Shown: positions 8,108 to 18,720 of the stretch, piece by piece | Numbering within the stretch: the stretch's first letter is position 1 | Layout of the letters: every line of letters starts with the position of its first letter | Assembly (NCBI RefSeq): GCF_000372825.1 | Contig: NZ_KB910516.1 | Coordinates: 3,983,147-4,047,146 of the forward strand | Origin: Methylobacterium sp. 77 | GTDB taxonomy: Bacteria > Pseudomonadota > Alphaproteobacteria > Rhizobiales > Beijerinckiaceae | Direction of reading: 5' to 3' | DNA: 64,000 nucleotides | The notes under the pieces: generated by a model | What the model was told of the DNA's origin: nothing | The model's input: the letters and a program-made list of their open reading frames with translations, nothing else | The model's database searches: none | Program-made: the position numbers and the translations under genes

Positions 8108-9253
8108 ATGCGACTCAAAGATTGCCACAGCTTCCACGATTTTCGCCGCATGGCGCAGAGGCGCCTGCCGGGACCGATCTTCGACTACATCGACGGGGGC
8201 GCCGACGATGAAGTGACCCAGCGGCGCAACACGACCGCCTTCGAGACGTGCCAGCTCGTACCGAACGTCCTGCGCGGCGTTAAAGAGATCGACATGTCGG
8301 TGACGGTCATGGGCCAGAGGCTCGCCATGCCCGTCTACTGTTCGCCCACCGCCCTGCAGCGCCTGTTCCACCACCAGGGGGAGCGGGCCGTCGCCGCCGC
8401 AGCGGGCAAGTTCGGCACGATGTTCGGCGTGTCCTCGCTCGGGACGGTGAGTCTGGAGGAGGCGCGCCGCATCAGCAGCGGCCCGCAGGTCTACCAGTTC
8501 TACTTCCACAAGGATCGCGGCCTGAACCGCGCGATGATGCAACGCGCCAAGCAGGCGGGCATCGAGGTGATGATGCTCACCGTCGACAGCATCACGGGCG
8601 GCAACCGCGAGCGCGACAAGCGTACGGGCTTCTCCATTCCATTCCGGCTCACCCTGGGGGGCATGCTGCAATTCGCGATGAAGCCGGCCTGGGGGATCAA
8701 TTACATGACCCACGAGAGCTTCAAGCTGCCGCAGCTCGACGGGCATGTCGATATGGGCGGCGGCGCGCTGTCCATCAGCCGCTACTTCACCGAGATGCTC
8801 GATCCCAGCCTGTCGTGGGACGACGTCGCCGCGATGGTGCGGGAATGGGGCGGCCAGTTCTGCCTGAAGGGCGTGATGTCCGTGGAGGATGCCAAGCGCG
8901 CGGTCGAGATCGGCTGCACAGGCATCATCCTGTCCAACCACGGCGGCCGGCAGCTCGACGGGTCACGTACGGCCTTCGACCAGCTCGCCGAGATCGTCGA
9001 CGCGGTCGGCGACCGGATCGACGTGATCATGGATGGCGGCGTCCAGCGGGGCACCCATGTGCTGAAGGCGTTGTCCCTCGGTGCGAAGGCCGTCGGCCTC
9101 GGCCGCTACTATCTGTTCCCGCTCGCCGCGGCCGGTCAGGCCGGGGTCGAGCGCGCGCTTCAGATGATGCAGTCCGAGATCGAACGGGACATGCGACTGA
9201 TGGGATGCGCGTCCATCGATCAGCTGACGCGCAACAATCTGCGATTTCTCTGA
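8108..9253 (+). CDS. lldD: FMN-dependent L-lactate dehydrogenase
   Basis: 381 residues, the normal length for LldD, a membrane-associated flavoprotein that oxidises L-lactate to pyruvate and passes electrons to the respiratory chain. The alpha-hydroxyacid dehydrogenase fold is clear throughout: PIFDYIDGGADDE near the N-terminus, the FMN-contact segment VYQFYFHKDRG, the active-site motif SNHGGRQLDGS (catalytic His 278) and the phosphate-binding end IDVIMDGGVQRGTHVLKALS followed by GLGRYYLFP. GGAGA precedes the ATG. It is the second gene of the lactate operon after lctP. Related enzymes act on glycolate or mandelate, but pairing with lctP favours lactate. Confidence 0.95.
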   Translation: MRLKDCHSFHDFRRMAQRRLPGPIFDYIDGGADDEVTQRRNTTAFETCQLVPNVLRGVKEIDMSVTVMGQRLAMPVYCSPTALQRLFHHQGERAVAAAAGKFGTMFGVSSLGTVSLEEARRISSGPQVYQFYFHKDRGLNRAMMQRAKQAGIEVMMLTVDSITGGNRERDKRTGFSIPFRLTLGGMLQFAMKPAWGINYMTHESFKLPQLDGHVDMGGGALSISRYFTEMLDPSLSWDDVAAMVREWGGQFCLKGVMSVEDAKRAVEIGCTGIILSNHGGRQLDGSRTAFDQLAEIVDAVGDRIDVIMDGGVQRGTHVLKALSLGAKAVGLGRYYLFPLAAAGQAGVERALQMMQSEIERDMRLMGCASIDQLTRNNLRFL

Positions 9254-9262
9254 ACTTGGCAT

Positions 9263-9309
9263 CCTTGCGCCTGAAGCCGACGATGGAACGTCGACTTCAG
9301 GCTCCAAGG
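9263..9309 (+). terminator. Hairpin after lldD
   Basis: GCCTGAAG (9269-9276) pairs with CTTCAGGC (9295-9302), supported by CGACG/CGTCG inside and CCTTG/CAAGG outside. It starts 10 bases after the lldD stop. No run of T follows, so termination strength is uncertain. Confidence 0.6.
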
Positions 9310-9500
9310 CCAAGAAAATTGAATGTGCGCATGTCACCCGACCGGGCGTTCAGGACGGGTCCCTATCGTCGGATTCCCGGCCCGATGGCGGCACGCGAGG
9401 TTCGTCCGTCGAAGTTCCTCTCACCGTCCAAGCGCCGCGATGAGAGGGTGGCGAAGTGTGCCTGCGCTCTCGTTTCGCGGGCCCTCTCGATGAGCCATGC

Positions 9501-11027
9501 TCATCGCGGTCCGGCATCATCCATCCCCCGCAACGCCTCCGCCATCCGCCGCACGGCCGGCACGATGGCGCGCTCCGGGACGGAGGCGTAGCCGAGGAGG
9601 AGGCCCTGTTCGGCGAGCGATCGATCCGAAAAATGCGGCGAGAGCGCCGTGGTCGCGAGGCCGGCGCGGGCGCAGGCCTCCACCGCGCGGCCGTCGTCGA
9701 ACCGGGTTCCGGCCACGGGGCGCGCCACCAGATGCATGCCGCCGTCGCGCGGCGGAACCTCCATGCGATCGCCGAGGAGATCGCGCGCGGCCGCCACCAG
9801 GGCCGCCTGCCTCTGGCCGTAGAGGCGGCGCGTCCGGCGCAGATGCGCGCTGAAATGACCCTCCGCGATGAAGCGGGCGAGGGCGCCCTGTCCGATGATC
9901 GAGGCGAGCCCGCCGCCGCCGGTCAGGGCGCGGCGCACGGGCGCCACCAGGGTTTCCGGGAGGACGAGGTAACTCATCTGCAGGGCCGGCATGAGCACCT
10001 TCGAGACGCTGCCGACATAGAGGACGCGCCCGGCCCGATCGAGGGCGTGGAGGGGTGAGAGTGGCCGGCCGGCATAGCGGTACTCGCCGTCGTAATCGTC
10101 CTCGACGATCCAGCCGTCCCGCGCCTCCGCCCAGGCGAGCAGGGCGAGGCGGTTCTCCAGGCTCATGGTCGCGCCGAGCGGATGGCCCTGGGCCGGTGTC
10201 ACCACCGCGAGCCGCGCGCCCGGTTCCAGGTTTCGCGCCCGCGCGATCGAGAACCCCGCCGCGTCGCAGGGCACCGGGACCGTGCGCAGGCCGGCGCTGC
10301 GCAGGGCGTGGCCGAGGCCGGGAAAGCCCGGCTCCTCCAGATAGGCCGCCTCGCCGGGCTCCAGCAGGAGCTCCGCCAGCAGGCGCAGGCTCTGGCGGAT
10401 GCTGGCCGTGACGATCACCGCCTCTTCGCTGCACGCGACCCCGCGCCCGGCCGAGAGGTAGGCCGCCAGGGCCCGGCGCAGGCGCGGGTCGCCGAGGGGA
10501 TGGATCTGCGCGGGAGGGCCGGCGCGCCACTCGGCCTGGAGCAGGCGCGCCCAGGTCTCGAACGGGAAGGCGTCGCGGGCGGGCCGGCCGAGGGCGAAGG
10601 CATCGGGGATCGGTTCGTCGCTCTCCTCGCCGCAGGTCGAGGCCAGGGCCGCCCCACGGCGCGAGAGCACCGGCGTCGCGGGGGAGGGCGCCGTGCGGCT
10701 CGCCGGGCTGCGCGGCACGGACAGGTCGTCGGGCAGGGTCTCGGCGACGCGGGTACCGGAGCCGGGACGCGTGGTGAGATAGCCTTCGGCGACGAGCTGC
10801 TCGATGGCGAGGAGGATCGTGCCCCGCGCGCAGCCGAGATCCTCGGCGAGGCCGCGCGACGAGGGCAGGCGCTGCCCCGGCGGCAGCCGTCCCGCCAGGA
10901 TCGCGTCGCGTAACGCCTCGCGCACCCGGCCATGCAGGCTCGCATCCAATCGACGGAGCGGGCCTGCCTGCGACGGGGCGAGGTCGAGCTGGAGCGGCAG
11001 TGCGGGGCGACGCCGGCGCGTGGTCAT
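9501..11027 (-). CDS. MocR/PdxR-family regulator (GntR helix-turn-helix plus aminotransferase fold)
   Basis: 508 residues. Residues about 25-100 are a GntR winged helix (LPSSRGLAEDLGCARGTILL, EGYLTTRPGSGTRVAE). The remainder is a fold-type I aminotransferase-like domain with the segment VGSVSKVLMPALQMSYLVLP, whose Lys is the expected pyridoxal phosphate anchor. MocR proteins use this fold to sense PLP or an amino compound rather than for catalysis. The ATG at 11027 gives MTTRRRRPALPLQ; the frame runs back to 11135 but would overlap the operator. It is divergent from the PaiB-like gene at 11123, its probable target. Confidence 0.9.
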   Translation of the reverse strand: MTTRRRRPALPLQLDLAPSQAGPLRRLDASLHGRVREALRDAILAGRLPPGQRLPSSRGLAEDLGCARGTILLAIEQLVAEGYLTTRPGSGTRVAETLPDDLSVPRSPASRTAPSPATPVLSRRGAALASTCGEESDEPIPDAFALGRPARDAFPFETWARLLQAEWRAGPPAQIHPLGDPRLRRALAAYLSAGRGVACSEEAVIVTASIRQSLRLLAELLLEPGEAAYLEEPGFPGLGHALRSAGLRTVPVPCDAAGFSIARARNLEPGARLAVVTPAQGHPLGATMSLENRLALLAWAEARDGWIVEDDYDGEYRYAGRPLSPLHALDRAGRVLYVGSVSKVLMPALQMSYLVLPETLVAPVRRALTGGGGLASIIGQGALARFIAEGHFSAHLRRTRRLYGQRQAALVAAARDLLGDRMEVPPRDGGMHLVARPVAGTRFDDGRAVEACARAGLATTALSPHFSDRSLAEQGLLLGYASVPERAIVPAVRRMAEALRGMDDAGPR

Positions 11028-11054
11028 ACTGGTCCAGTCGGTTTTGGAAAACCG
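11028..11054. promoter_or_regulatory. Inverted repeats between MocR gene and paiB-like gene
   Basis: Two adjacent dyads lie in the 95-base divergent region: ACTGG-T-CCAGT at 11028-11038 and CGGTTTT-GG-AAAACCG at 11039-11054. They abut the MocR start codon, as expected for a site used both for self-repression and for activating the divergent gene. The assignment is inferred from position and symmetry. Confidence 0.5.
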
Positions 11055-11122
11055 GACCTTCCGCATGATCCGCTTCTCGGCGACAGAGGGCGTGAGAACC
11101 GCGAAACCGTCAAGGACCCGCA

Positions 11123-11776
11123 TTGTACGAGCCACCGCATTTCCGGACCGACGATATCGAGGCGCAGGCCGCGCTGATCCGCGCCTTCCCGCTCGGCCTG
11201 CTGGTGAGCGCCGGTGTCGGCGGGCTGATCGCGAACCCGGTTCCCTTCGTCCTCGATCAGCGTGACGGCCCCGAAGGCACGGGTTCGGTCGGCACGCTCC
11301 GGGCTCATCTCGCCCGCGCCAACTCTCACTGGCGCGATCTCGACGGGCTGTCCGAATGCCTCGTCGTGTTCCAGGGGCCGGACCGCTACGTCACGCCGTC
11401 CTGGTACGCGACGAAGCGGGAGACGGGGAAGGTGGTGCCGACCTGGAACTACGCCACCGTCCAGGTGTGGGGGCGCCCGCGCGTGATCGAGGACGAGGCC
11501 TGGCTGCGGCGCCAGATCGACGACCTGACTCGGTTGCGAGAGGCGGGGCGGGAGGCGCCCTGGTCGGTGGCGGACGCGCCGCCGGCCTACACCACGGCCC
11601 AGATCCGGGGGATCGTCGGCATCGAGATTCCGATTGCGCGGCTCAGCGGCAAATGGAAGGTCAGCCAGAACCGCTCGGAGGCGGACCGGGCCGGCGTCGC
11701 GGCCGGGCTGCGCCGGGAGGCGGGTGGAGCGGATGCGATGGCGGATCTCGTCGACGGGATGGGACAGCGGGCATGA
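11123..11776 (+). CDS. PaiB-like FMN-binding protein
   Basis: 217 residues with the split-barrel FMN-binding fold of the PaiB family. Diagnostic stretches are MYEPPHFRTDD at the N-terminus, HLARANSHWRDL, YVTPSWYATK, VVPTWNYATVQVWG and the C-terminal GIEIPIARLSGKWKVSQNR. PaiB in Bacillus is described as a negative regulator of sporulation and protease genes; in proteobacteria the role is unknown and could be a small oxidoreductase. Start is TTG 11123, preceded by AAGGA, and matches the usual MY-PPHF beginning. It overlaps the following GNAT gene by 4 bases, a PaiB-acetyltransferase pairing like paiAB. Confidence 0.85.
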   Translation: MYEPPHFRTDDIEAQAALIRAFPLGLLVSAGVGGLIANPVPFVLDQRDGPEGTGSVGTLRAHLARANSHWRDLDGLSECLVVFQGPDRYVTPSWYATKRETGKVVPTWNYATVQVWGRPRVIEDEAWLRRQIDDLTRLREAGREAPWSVADAPPAYTTAQIRGIVGIEIPIARLSGKWKVSQNRSEADRAGVAAGLRREAGGADAMADLVDGMGQRA

Positions 11777-12471
11777 GCGGGCGTGTGAACGAGTACGGCC
11801 AGCCGGTCGGCCCGGTCGTCGCGGCCTGGACCCCGCCGCCGATCCCGCCGCGCGACACGATGCAGGGCCGGTTCTGCCGGATCGTGCCGCTCGATGCCGA
11901 GCGCCATACCGGCGACCTCTTCGCCGCCCTGGCGCAGGATCCGGCGCGCTGGACCTACCTGCCGGGGGAGCCGCCGGCGGACGAGGCGCTGTATCGCGCC
12001 AGACTGGCGGAGATCGCCGGGAGCCGCGACCCGATGCACCACGCCATCCTCGATGCCGTGACCGGGCGCGCGCTCGGCGTGGCGGCCTATCTCAGGATCG
12101 AGCCGGCCCATGGCTGCATCGAGGTCGGGCATATCCAGTTCGGTTCGGGGCTCGCCCGACATCCGGCCGGCACCGAGGCGATGGCGCTGATGATGGGCCG
12201 CGCCTTCGCCCTCGGCTATCGCCGCTACGAGTGGAAATGCGACAGCCTCAACGCGCCCTCCCGCGCGGCGGCGCTCCGCTACGGCTTCACCTTCGAGGGC
12301 ATCTTCCGCAACGCCATCGTCACCAAGGGCCGCTCGCGCGACACGGCGTGGTTCTCGGTGATCGACACGGAATGGCCCCGCCTGCGGGATGCGTTCGAGG
12401 CCTGGCTCGCGCCCGGAAATTTCGACGACGAGGGCCGCCAGCGCCGTTCCCTTTCCGCCCTGCGCGGCTAA
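11773..12471 (+). CDS. GNAT-family N-acetyltransferase (RimJ/RimL type)
   Basis: 232 residues. The acetyl-CoA fold of the RimJ/RimL group is recognisable in MQGRFCRIVPLDAERHTGDL, HHAILDAVTGRALGVAAYLR, IEVGHIQFGSGLARHPAGTE and EWKCDSLNAPSRAAALRYGF, with the last stretch contacting CoA in the family. It would transfer acetyl from acetyl-CoA to an amine (protein N-terminus, polyamine or small molecule). The ATG at 11773 overlaps the stop of the PaiB-like gene (ATGA), so the two are translationally coupled and probably under the divergent MocR regulator. Confidence 0.85.
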   Translation: MSGRVNEYGQPVGPVVAAWTPPPIPPRDTMQGRFCRIVPLDAERHTGDLFAALAQDPARWTYLPGEPPADEALYRARLAEIAGSRDPMHHAILDAVTGRALGVAAYLRIEPAHGCIEVGHIQFGSGLARHPAGTEAMALMMGRAFALGYRRYEWKCDSLNAPSRAAALRYGFTFEGIFRNAIVTKGRSRDTAWFSVIDTEWPRLRDAFEAWLAPGNFDDEGRQRRSLSALRG

Positions 12472-12667
12472 GCCGGTTTGCGTTGGCACGCCAGCGCGTC
12501 ACCTCTCTCAGGCCTGTGACGTGTCGCCGTTGTCGCGCGGACGCGGAAGCGCTCCTCCCGATCGAAGCCCCCTGGCCGACATCGGAGCCTCCGCGATGCC
12601 GACGGCATCGGGCCATCATGCCGCCGCCGCGTTCGGAGAGGGACTTTCGAAAGGTCCGCTCATCAGC

Positions 12668-13078
12668 CTATTGCCCTGCAAGATGTGCCGCAAACAGGGT
12701 CGCCGCGTTCATCGTGTTTCTCCGGGCTTGCTGGGCGTGTGTGTATTGCACCTCGCCACCGTGCAGATCGAGAATCTGTCGTATGCGCGAGTCCGCCAGA
12801 GAAAGACCGCTACCGTCGACGACAAAATTCTGCGGCAAAGAAACGTTGTTTGGCGTGACCATCAAGCCGCTCGTATAAAAAGTCGCAATCACGTTTCCGT
12901 CTTTCTGGATGGTCGCATACAACTTGGATGGGTCGTTGTCGGCCCTGACTTTGCCGACCGGCGGGAGATCTATGGGCTCCCTGAATGCTCTGGTGACGTC
13001 ACTCGAGACCTTCACCGCCGACCCAGCGTCGCTGAGCCACTTGATGTCCAGTCTGCTTGAAATCGTGTCGATCTTCAT
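12668..13078 (-). CDS. Hypothetical protein, 136 residues
   Basis: I recognise no family. The protein begins MKIDTISSRLDIKWLSDAGS, has no membrane segment or signal peptide, no cysteine, and a central part that looks beta-rich (KLYATIQKDGNVIATFYTSG). It is probably a small cytoplasmic protein. The DNA is less GC-rich than its neighbours. The ribosome site AAAGGAGG, 7 bases before the ATG, is unusually strong, and it can pair with a perfect complement just upstream (see 13086-13102), suggesting controlled translation. It stands alone, divergent from the kdp operon. Confidence 0.7.
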   Translation of the reverse strand: MKIDTISSRLDIKWLSDAGSAVKVSSDVTRAFREPIDLPPVGKVRADNDPSKLYATIQKDGNVIATFYTSGLMVTPNNVSLPQNFVVDGSGLSLADSRIRQILDLHGGEVQYTHAQQARRNTMNAATLFAAHLAGQ

Positions 13079-13085
13079 GACGGAA

Positions 13086-13102
13086 CCTCCTTTTAAAGGA
13101 GG
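13086..13102 (-). promoter_or_regulatory. Shine-Dalgarno sequestering hairpin
   Basis: On the minus-strand transcript the leader reads CCTCCTTTAAAAGGAGG and then 7 bases to the ATG at 13078. CCTCCT pairs with AGGAGG around a 5-base loop, so the whole ribosome site is buried in the stem. This geometry is that of a small thermosensor or protein-controlled translational switch. Confidence 0.5.
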
Positions 13103-13104
13103 AA

Positions 13105-13723
13105 AGCAATGAGTGTGCCAATTATCATGGGATTTGTCTTACCATTATTGATGTTTGTCGATCGTCGGTCGGAAATAAATTCCCGATGATCGGCAAGAGT
13201 TGCCCTATAGGCTGTGTGACGCGGGAATTTATCTGCCATCCATTGTAGGAAGGGTTCCCGATTGTGAATCTAAGATCGACATGGCCAAGATCGACTTGGC
13301 CATGACCGACCGGGAGGAGCCGTTCGATACGGCTATCGGCGGAAATATAAAAAATCTCGATTCGGACAGCGCCGTTCAATAGTGCACAAGTACAGACTGG
13401 CCTGATGCCCCTATGCCCTCGGCATTGCGGAGTCTCGGATCGGCCAGTCAGGGGTCTTCGATCGGGACGAGACCGGTCGGCGTCTATCGCTGAACCGCGC
13501 CGCGCCAGTTTTTCTCGACACCATTCGTGCGCAGGCGGCCTGCCGATCTTGATGACATCCTTATAAAATCGGCCGGCGTCCTCACTCGCATTCCTCCGCG
13601 CATCCCGGCGAGGATCGCTCGTCGGCAGGCCCGATACCCCGCGGCGGAGACGCCGTCGCGGGCGCCGTTCCCGTTGCGGGAGGCGGGGCTTGGCCGGCGC
13701 GATGCCCGGAGACCGCCCGTCCC
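13105..13723. other. Intergenic region upstream of kdp
   Basis: About 620 bases with no credible gene. The first third is AT-rich and probably carries the promoter of the minus-strand gene at 13078. It contains a perfect hairpin at 13280-13304. The rest is GC-rich and probably carries the kdp promoter. Longer minus-strand open frames here run through kdpF and look like composition artefacts. Confidence 0.5.
13280..13304. other. Perfect 10-base inverted repeat
   Basis: CATGGCCAAG (13280-13289), spacer ATCGA, then the exact reverse complement at 13295-13304. It lies about 200 bases upstream of the minus-strand gene and about 420 bases upstream of kdp. It could be an operator or a hairpin; without a U-tract or gene end next to it, a terminator role is not favoured. 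Confidence 0.5.
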
Positions 13724-13807
13724 ATGCCCGACATCCTGTTCCTCGCCGGAGGCCTCGCCTTCTTCGCCCTGAGCGCGGGCTACGCCGCCCTGTGCGACCG
13801 GCTCTGA
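13724..13807 (+). CDS. Small membrane protein at head of kdp operon
   Basis: 27 residues (MPDILFLAGGLAFFALSAGY then AALCDRL). It is one transmembrane helix with an acidic-basic tail, 10 bases before kdpF. Small ORFs ending in a similar CDRL/CERL tail occur ahead of kdpF in related bacteria, from memory of such operons. It could be an additional KdpF-like stabiliser of the KdpABC complex. It is too short for family assignment; confidence comes from position, hydrophobicity and reading frame. Confidence 0.6.
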   Translation: MPDILFLAGGLAFFALSAGYAALCDRL

Positions 13808-13817
13808 GGGGGCTCCG

Positions 13818-13907
13818 ATGACCCTCGATCTCGCCCTCGGCGGCCTCGTGACCCTCGGGTTGCTCGCCTACCTCACCTACGCCCTCGTCCGCCCGGAACG
13901 GTTCTGA
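13818..13907 (+). CDS. kdpF: K+-transporting ATPase small subunit KdpF
   Basis: 29 residues with a single membrane helix ([20 protein letters not shown]) and the characteristic end RPERF, which is the KdpF hallmark. KdpF stabilises the KdpABC potassium pump in the inner membrane. It lies 10 bases after the small ORF and 26 bases before kdpA. Confidence 0.9.
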   Translation: MTLDLALGGLVTLGLLAYLTYALVRPERF

Positions 13908-13933
13908 CCGGCGGTTCTGAAGGAGCCACAATC

Positions 13934-15649
13934 ATGAGTCTCAACGGTTGGATCCAGATCGCGCTCTTCGGCGCGGTCGTGCTGGCGCTGGTGAAGCCCC
14001 TCGGCGGCTACATGACCCGCGTCTTCTCGGGCGAGCGCACGTTCCTGTCGCCCGTCATCGCGCCCATGGAACGCGGGCTCTATCGCCTCGCCGGGATCGA
14101 CCGCGCCCAGGAACAGCATTGGCTCGCCTATGCCGGCGCGATGCTGCTGTTCCACGTGTTCGGCTTCCTCGCCCTCTACGGGCTCCTGCGCGTCCAGGAT
14201 GTGCTGCCGCTCAACCCGGCCGGGCAGGGGGCGGTGGCGCCCGATCTCGCCTTCAACACGGCGGTGAGCTTCATCACCAACACCAACTGGCAGTCCTACG
14301 GCGGCGAGACGACGTTGTCGTATCTCACGCAGATGCTGGGGCTGACGCACCAGAACTTCCTCTCGGCGGCCACCGGCATCGCCCTGTCCATCGCCCTGGT
14401 GCGCGGCTTCTCCCGCGCCTCGGCCAGGACGGTGGGGTCGTTCTGGGTCGATCTCACGCGGACCACGCTCTACGTGCTGCTGCCGCTCTGCATCGTCTAC
14501 ACCCTGTTCCTGGTCTTACAGGGCATCCCGCAGACGCTCGCCCCCTCTCTCGAGGTGACGACCCTCGAAGGCGGCAGGCAGACCCTGGCGCTCGGGCCGG
14601 TGGCGAGCCAGGTGGCGATCAAGATGCTCGGCACCAATGGCGGCGGGTTCTTCAACGCCAATGCCGCGCATCCGTTCGAGAACCCCACCGCGCTCTCGAA
14701 CTTCGTCCAGATGGTGTCGATCTTCGCCATCGGCGCGGCGCTCACCAACGTCTTCGGCCGCATGGTCGGCGACGAGCGCCAGGGCTGGGCGATCCTCGGC
14801 GCGATGGGGGCGCTGTTCCTCTCCGGAATCGCCGTGGTCTATGTCGCCGAAAGCGCCGGCAGCCCGGTGCTGAACGCCCTGCATCTCGCCGGCGGCAACA
14901 TGGAGGGCAAGGAGGTCCGCTTCGGCATCGTCGCGTCGTCCCTGTTCGCGGTGGTCACCACCGCCGCCTCCTGCGGCGCGGTCAACGCCATGCACGATTC
15001 CTTCACGGCGCTCGGCGGCATGATCCCGCTCATCAACATGGAGCTCGGCGAGGTCATCGTCGGCGGCGTCGGCGCCGGGCTCTACGGCATGCTGGTCTTC
15101 GTCATCGTCACGATCTTCGTGGCCGGCCTCATGGTCGGGCGCACGCCGGAATATCTCGGCAAGAAGATCGAGGGGCGCGAGGTCAAGATGGCGATGCTCG
15201 CCATCCTGTGCCTGCCGCTGATGATGCTCGGCTTCACCGCTCTGGCGACCGTGGTGGCCTCCGGCCTCGCGGGGCCCGCCAATGCCGGCCCGCACGGATT
15301 CTCCGAGATCCTCTACGCCTACACCTCGGCGGCGGCCAATAACGGCTCGGCCTTCGGCGGCCTCACGGCCAACACCGCCTTCTACAACACCACCCTCGGC
15401 ATCGGCATGCTGTTCGGCCGGTTCTTCGTCATCGTGCCGGCGCTGGCCATCGCCGGGTCGCTGGCGGCCAAGAAGACGCTGCCGGCCTCCGCCGGCACCT
15501 TCCCCACCCACGGAATCCTGTTCGTCGGGCTGCTGGTCGGGGTGATCCTCATCGTCGGCGGCCTGACCTTCTTCCCGGCCCTCGCCCTCGGGCCGATCGT
15601 CGAACATCTGGCGGGCGCCGCCGGCCAGACCTTCGGGGCGGGAGGCTAG
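13934..15649 (+). CDS. kdpA: K+-transporting ATPase subunit KdpA
   Basis: 571 residues, normal for KdpA, the channel-like subunit that selects and conducts K+ in the high-affinity KdpFABC pump. The four pseudo-repeated pore segments are visible: [58 protein letters not shown] and [17 protein letters not shown], each carrying a selectivity-filter glycine. Ten or so membrane helices are predicted. It follows kdpF closely after a GAAGGAG ribosome site. Confidence 0.97.
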   Translation: MSLNGWIQIALFGAVVLALVKPLGGYMTRVFSGERTFLSPVIAPMERGLYRLAGIDRAQEQHWLAYAGAMLLFHVFGFLALYGLLRVQDVLPLNPAGQGAVAPDLAFNTAVSFITNTNWQSYGGETTLSYLTQMLGLTHQNFLSAATGIALSIALVRGFSRASARTVGSFWVDLTRTTLYVLLPLCIVYTLFLVLQGIPQTLAPSLEVTTLEGGRQTLALGPVASQVAIKMLGTNGGGFFNANAAHPFENPTALSNFVQMVSIFAIGAALTNVFGRMVGDERQGWAILGAMGALFLSGIAVVYVAESAGSPVLNALHLAGGNMEGKEVRFGIVASSLFAVVTTAASCGAVNAMHDSFTALGGMIPLINMELGEVIVGGVGAGLYGMLVFVIVTIFVAGLMVGRTPEYLGKKIEGREVKMAMLAILCLPLMMLGFTALATVVASGLAGPANAGPHGFSEILYAYTSAAANNGSAFGGLTANTAFYNTTLGIGMLFGRFFVIVPALAIAGSLAAKKTLPASAGTFPTHGILFVGLLVGVILIVGGLTFFPALALGPIVEHLAGAAGQTFGAGG

Positions 15650-15651
15650 CG

Positions 15652-15837
15652 ATGCGCCACGCCATGCCGCCGCGGATGGTCGGCCGCCATCGGCCCCGAC
15701 CCCGCGCCGCGAGCCGCGTCCCGGCCGGGGAGGCCCGCGCCTCGGACATCGTGCTCGCCATCGGCGGCGTCCTCCTCCTCGGGCTGCTCGCCCTCTCCGC
15801 CGCGCTCATCCTCGTCGAGCGTGCCGCGACGGGGTGA
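15652..15837 (+). CDS. Small membrane protein between kdpA and kdpB
   Basis: 61 residues starting 2 bases after the kdpA stop, with GGAGG before its ATG. The N-terminal 30 residues are rich in Arg and Pro; residues about 33-56 form one hydrophobic helix ([20 protein letters not shown]). I recognise no family. Tight placement between kdpA and kdpB suggests it is translated and may accompany the complex, but an unselected open frame in GC-rich DNA cannot be excluded. Confidence 0.45.
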   Translation: MRHAMPPRMVGRHRPRPRAASRVPAGEARASDIVLAIGGVLLLGLLALSAALILVERAATG

Positions 15838-15886
15838 CCGCGCCCACCGGCCGCCCATCGCCACTCCTCCGACCTCAGAGTCTCCC

Positions 15887-17998
<2,112 letters not shown>

Positions 17999-18088
17999 GA
18001 GCGAGAGGCAGCCGAACCGTCCGCCGACGCTCCGGGCGTCCGGGACAGGGGAGCCCGAACCCACTCCCCGCCACCACGCGAGAATCCC

Positions 18089-18694
18089 ATGCTCACCCAG
18101 CTTCGTCCCGCCCTCGTCCTCATCGTCGCGCTCACCGCCCTCACCGGCCTCGCCTATCCCCTGGCGATGACCGGCCTCGCGGCCGTGATCTTCCCAACCC
18201 AAGCTGCCGGAAGCATCGTGCTCCGCGACGGCCGCCCGGTCGGCTCCGCCCTCATCGGCCAGTCCTTCACCAGCGAGCGCTATTTCCAGGGCCGGCCCTC
18301 CGCCACCACCGCCGCCGACCCGGCCGATGCCGCCAAGACCGTGCCGGCGCCCTACAACGCGGCGAATTCTTCGGGCTCCAATCTCGGCCCGACCAGCGCG
18401 GACCTCGCGACCCGCGTGAAAGTCGATCTCGATGCGAGGCAGGTCGAGAACCCAGAACGGCCCGTCCCCGTCGATCTCGTCACCACCAGCGGATCGGGCC
18501 TCGACCCGGACATCTCGCCCGAGGCCGCCCTGTTCCAGGTGCCGCGCGTCGCCAGGGCCCGCGCCGTGCCGGAGGCCCGCCTGCGCGCCCTGGTCGAGAC
18601 CGCGATCCAGGGCCGTCTCGCCGGCATTCTCGGCGAGCCCCGCGTGAACGTGCTTGCGCTCAACCTCGCCCTGGACGATCTCGGGTCGAAATAG
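18089..18694 (+). CDS. kdpC: K+-transporting ATPase subunit KdpC
   Basis: 201 residues, the usual KdpC length. One N-terminal membrane helix (LVLIVALTALTGLAYPLAMT) is followed by a periplasmic domain with the family signatures GSALIGQSFTSERYFQGRPS, ASGSNLGPTS-like NSSGSNLGPTSADL, TTSGSGLDPDISPEAALFQV and the C-terminal VNVLALNLALD. KdpC assembles with KdpA and KdpB and raises nucleotide affinity. It lies 90 bases after kdpB and 26 before kdpD. Confidence 0.97.
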   Translation: MLTQLRPALVLIVALTALTGLAYPLAMTGLAAVIFPTQAAGSIVLRDGRPVGSALIGQSFTSERYFQGRPSATTAADPADAAKTVPAPYNAANSSGSNLGPTSADLATRVKVDLDARQVENPERPVPVDLVTTSGSGLDPDISPEAALFQVPRVARARAVPEARLRALVETAIQGRLAGILGEPRVNVLALNLALDDLGSK

Positions 18695-18720
18695 ACCGTC
18701 GGCATGAGGATCGCCCCCGG

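Noticed and set aside
9501..11027. MocR-type gene considered as a true PLP aminotransferase
   Set aside because: The N-terminal GntR winged helix and divergent dyads show it is a regulator, although it keeps the PLP lysine.
13125..13931. A 268-codon minus-strand frame upstream of and across kdpF
   Set aside because: Arg-rich with no ribosome site, and it runs antisense through kdpF and the small ORF before it.
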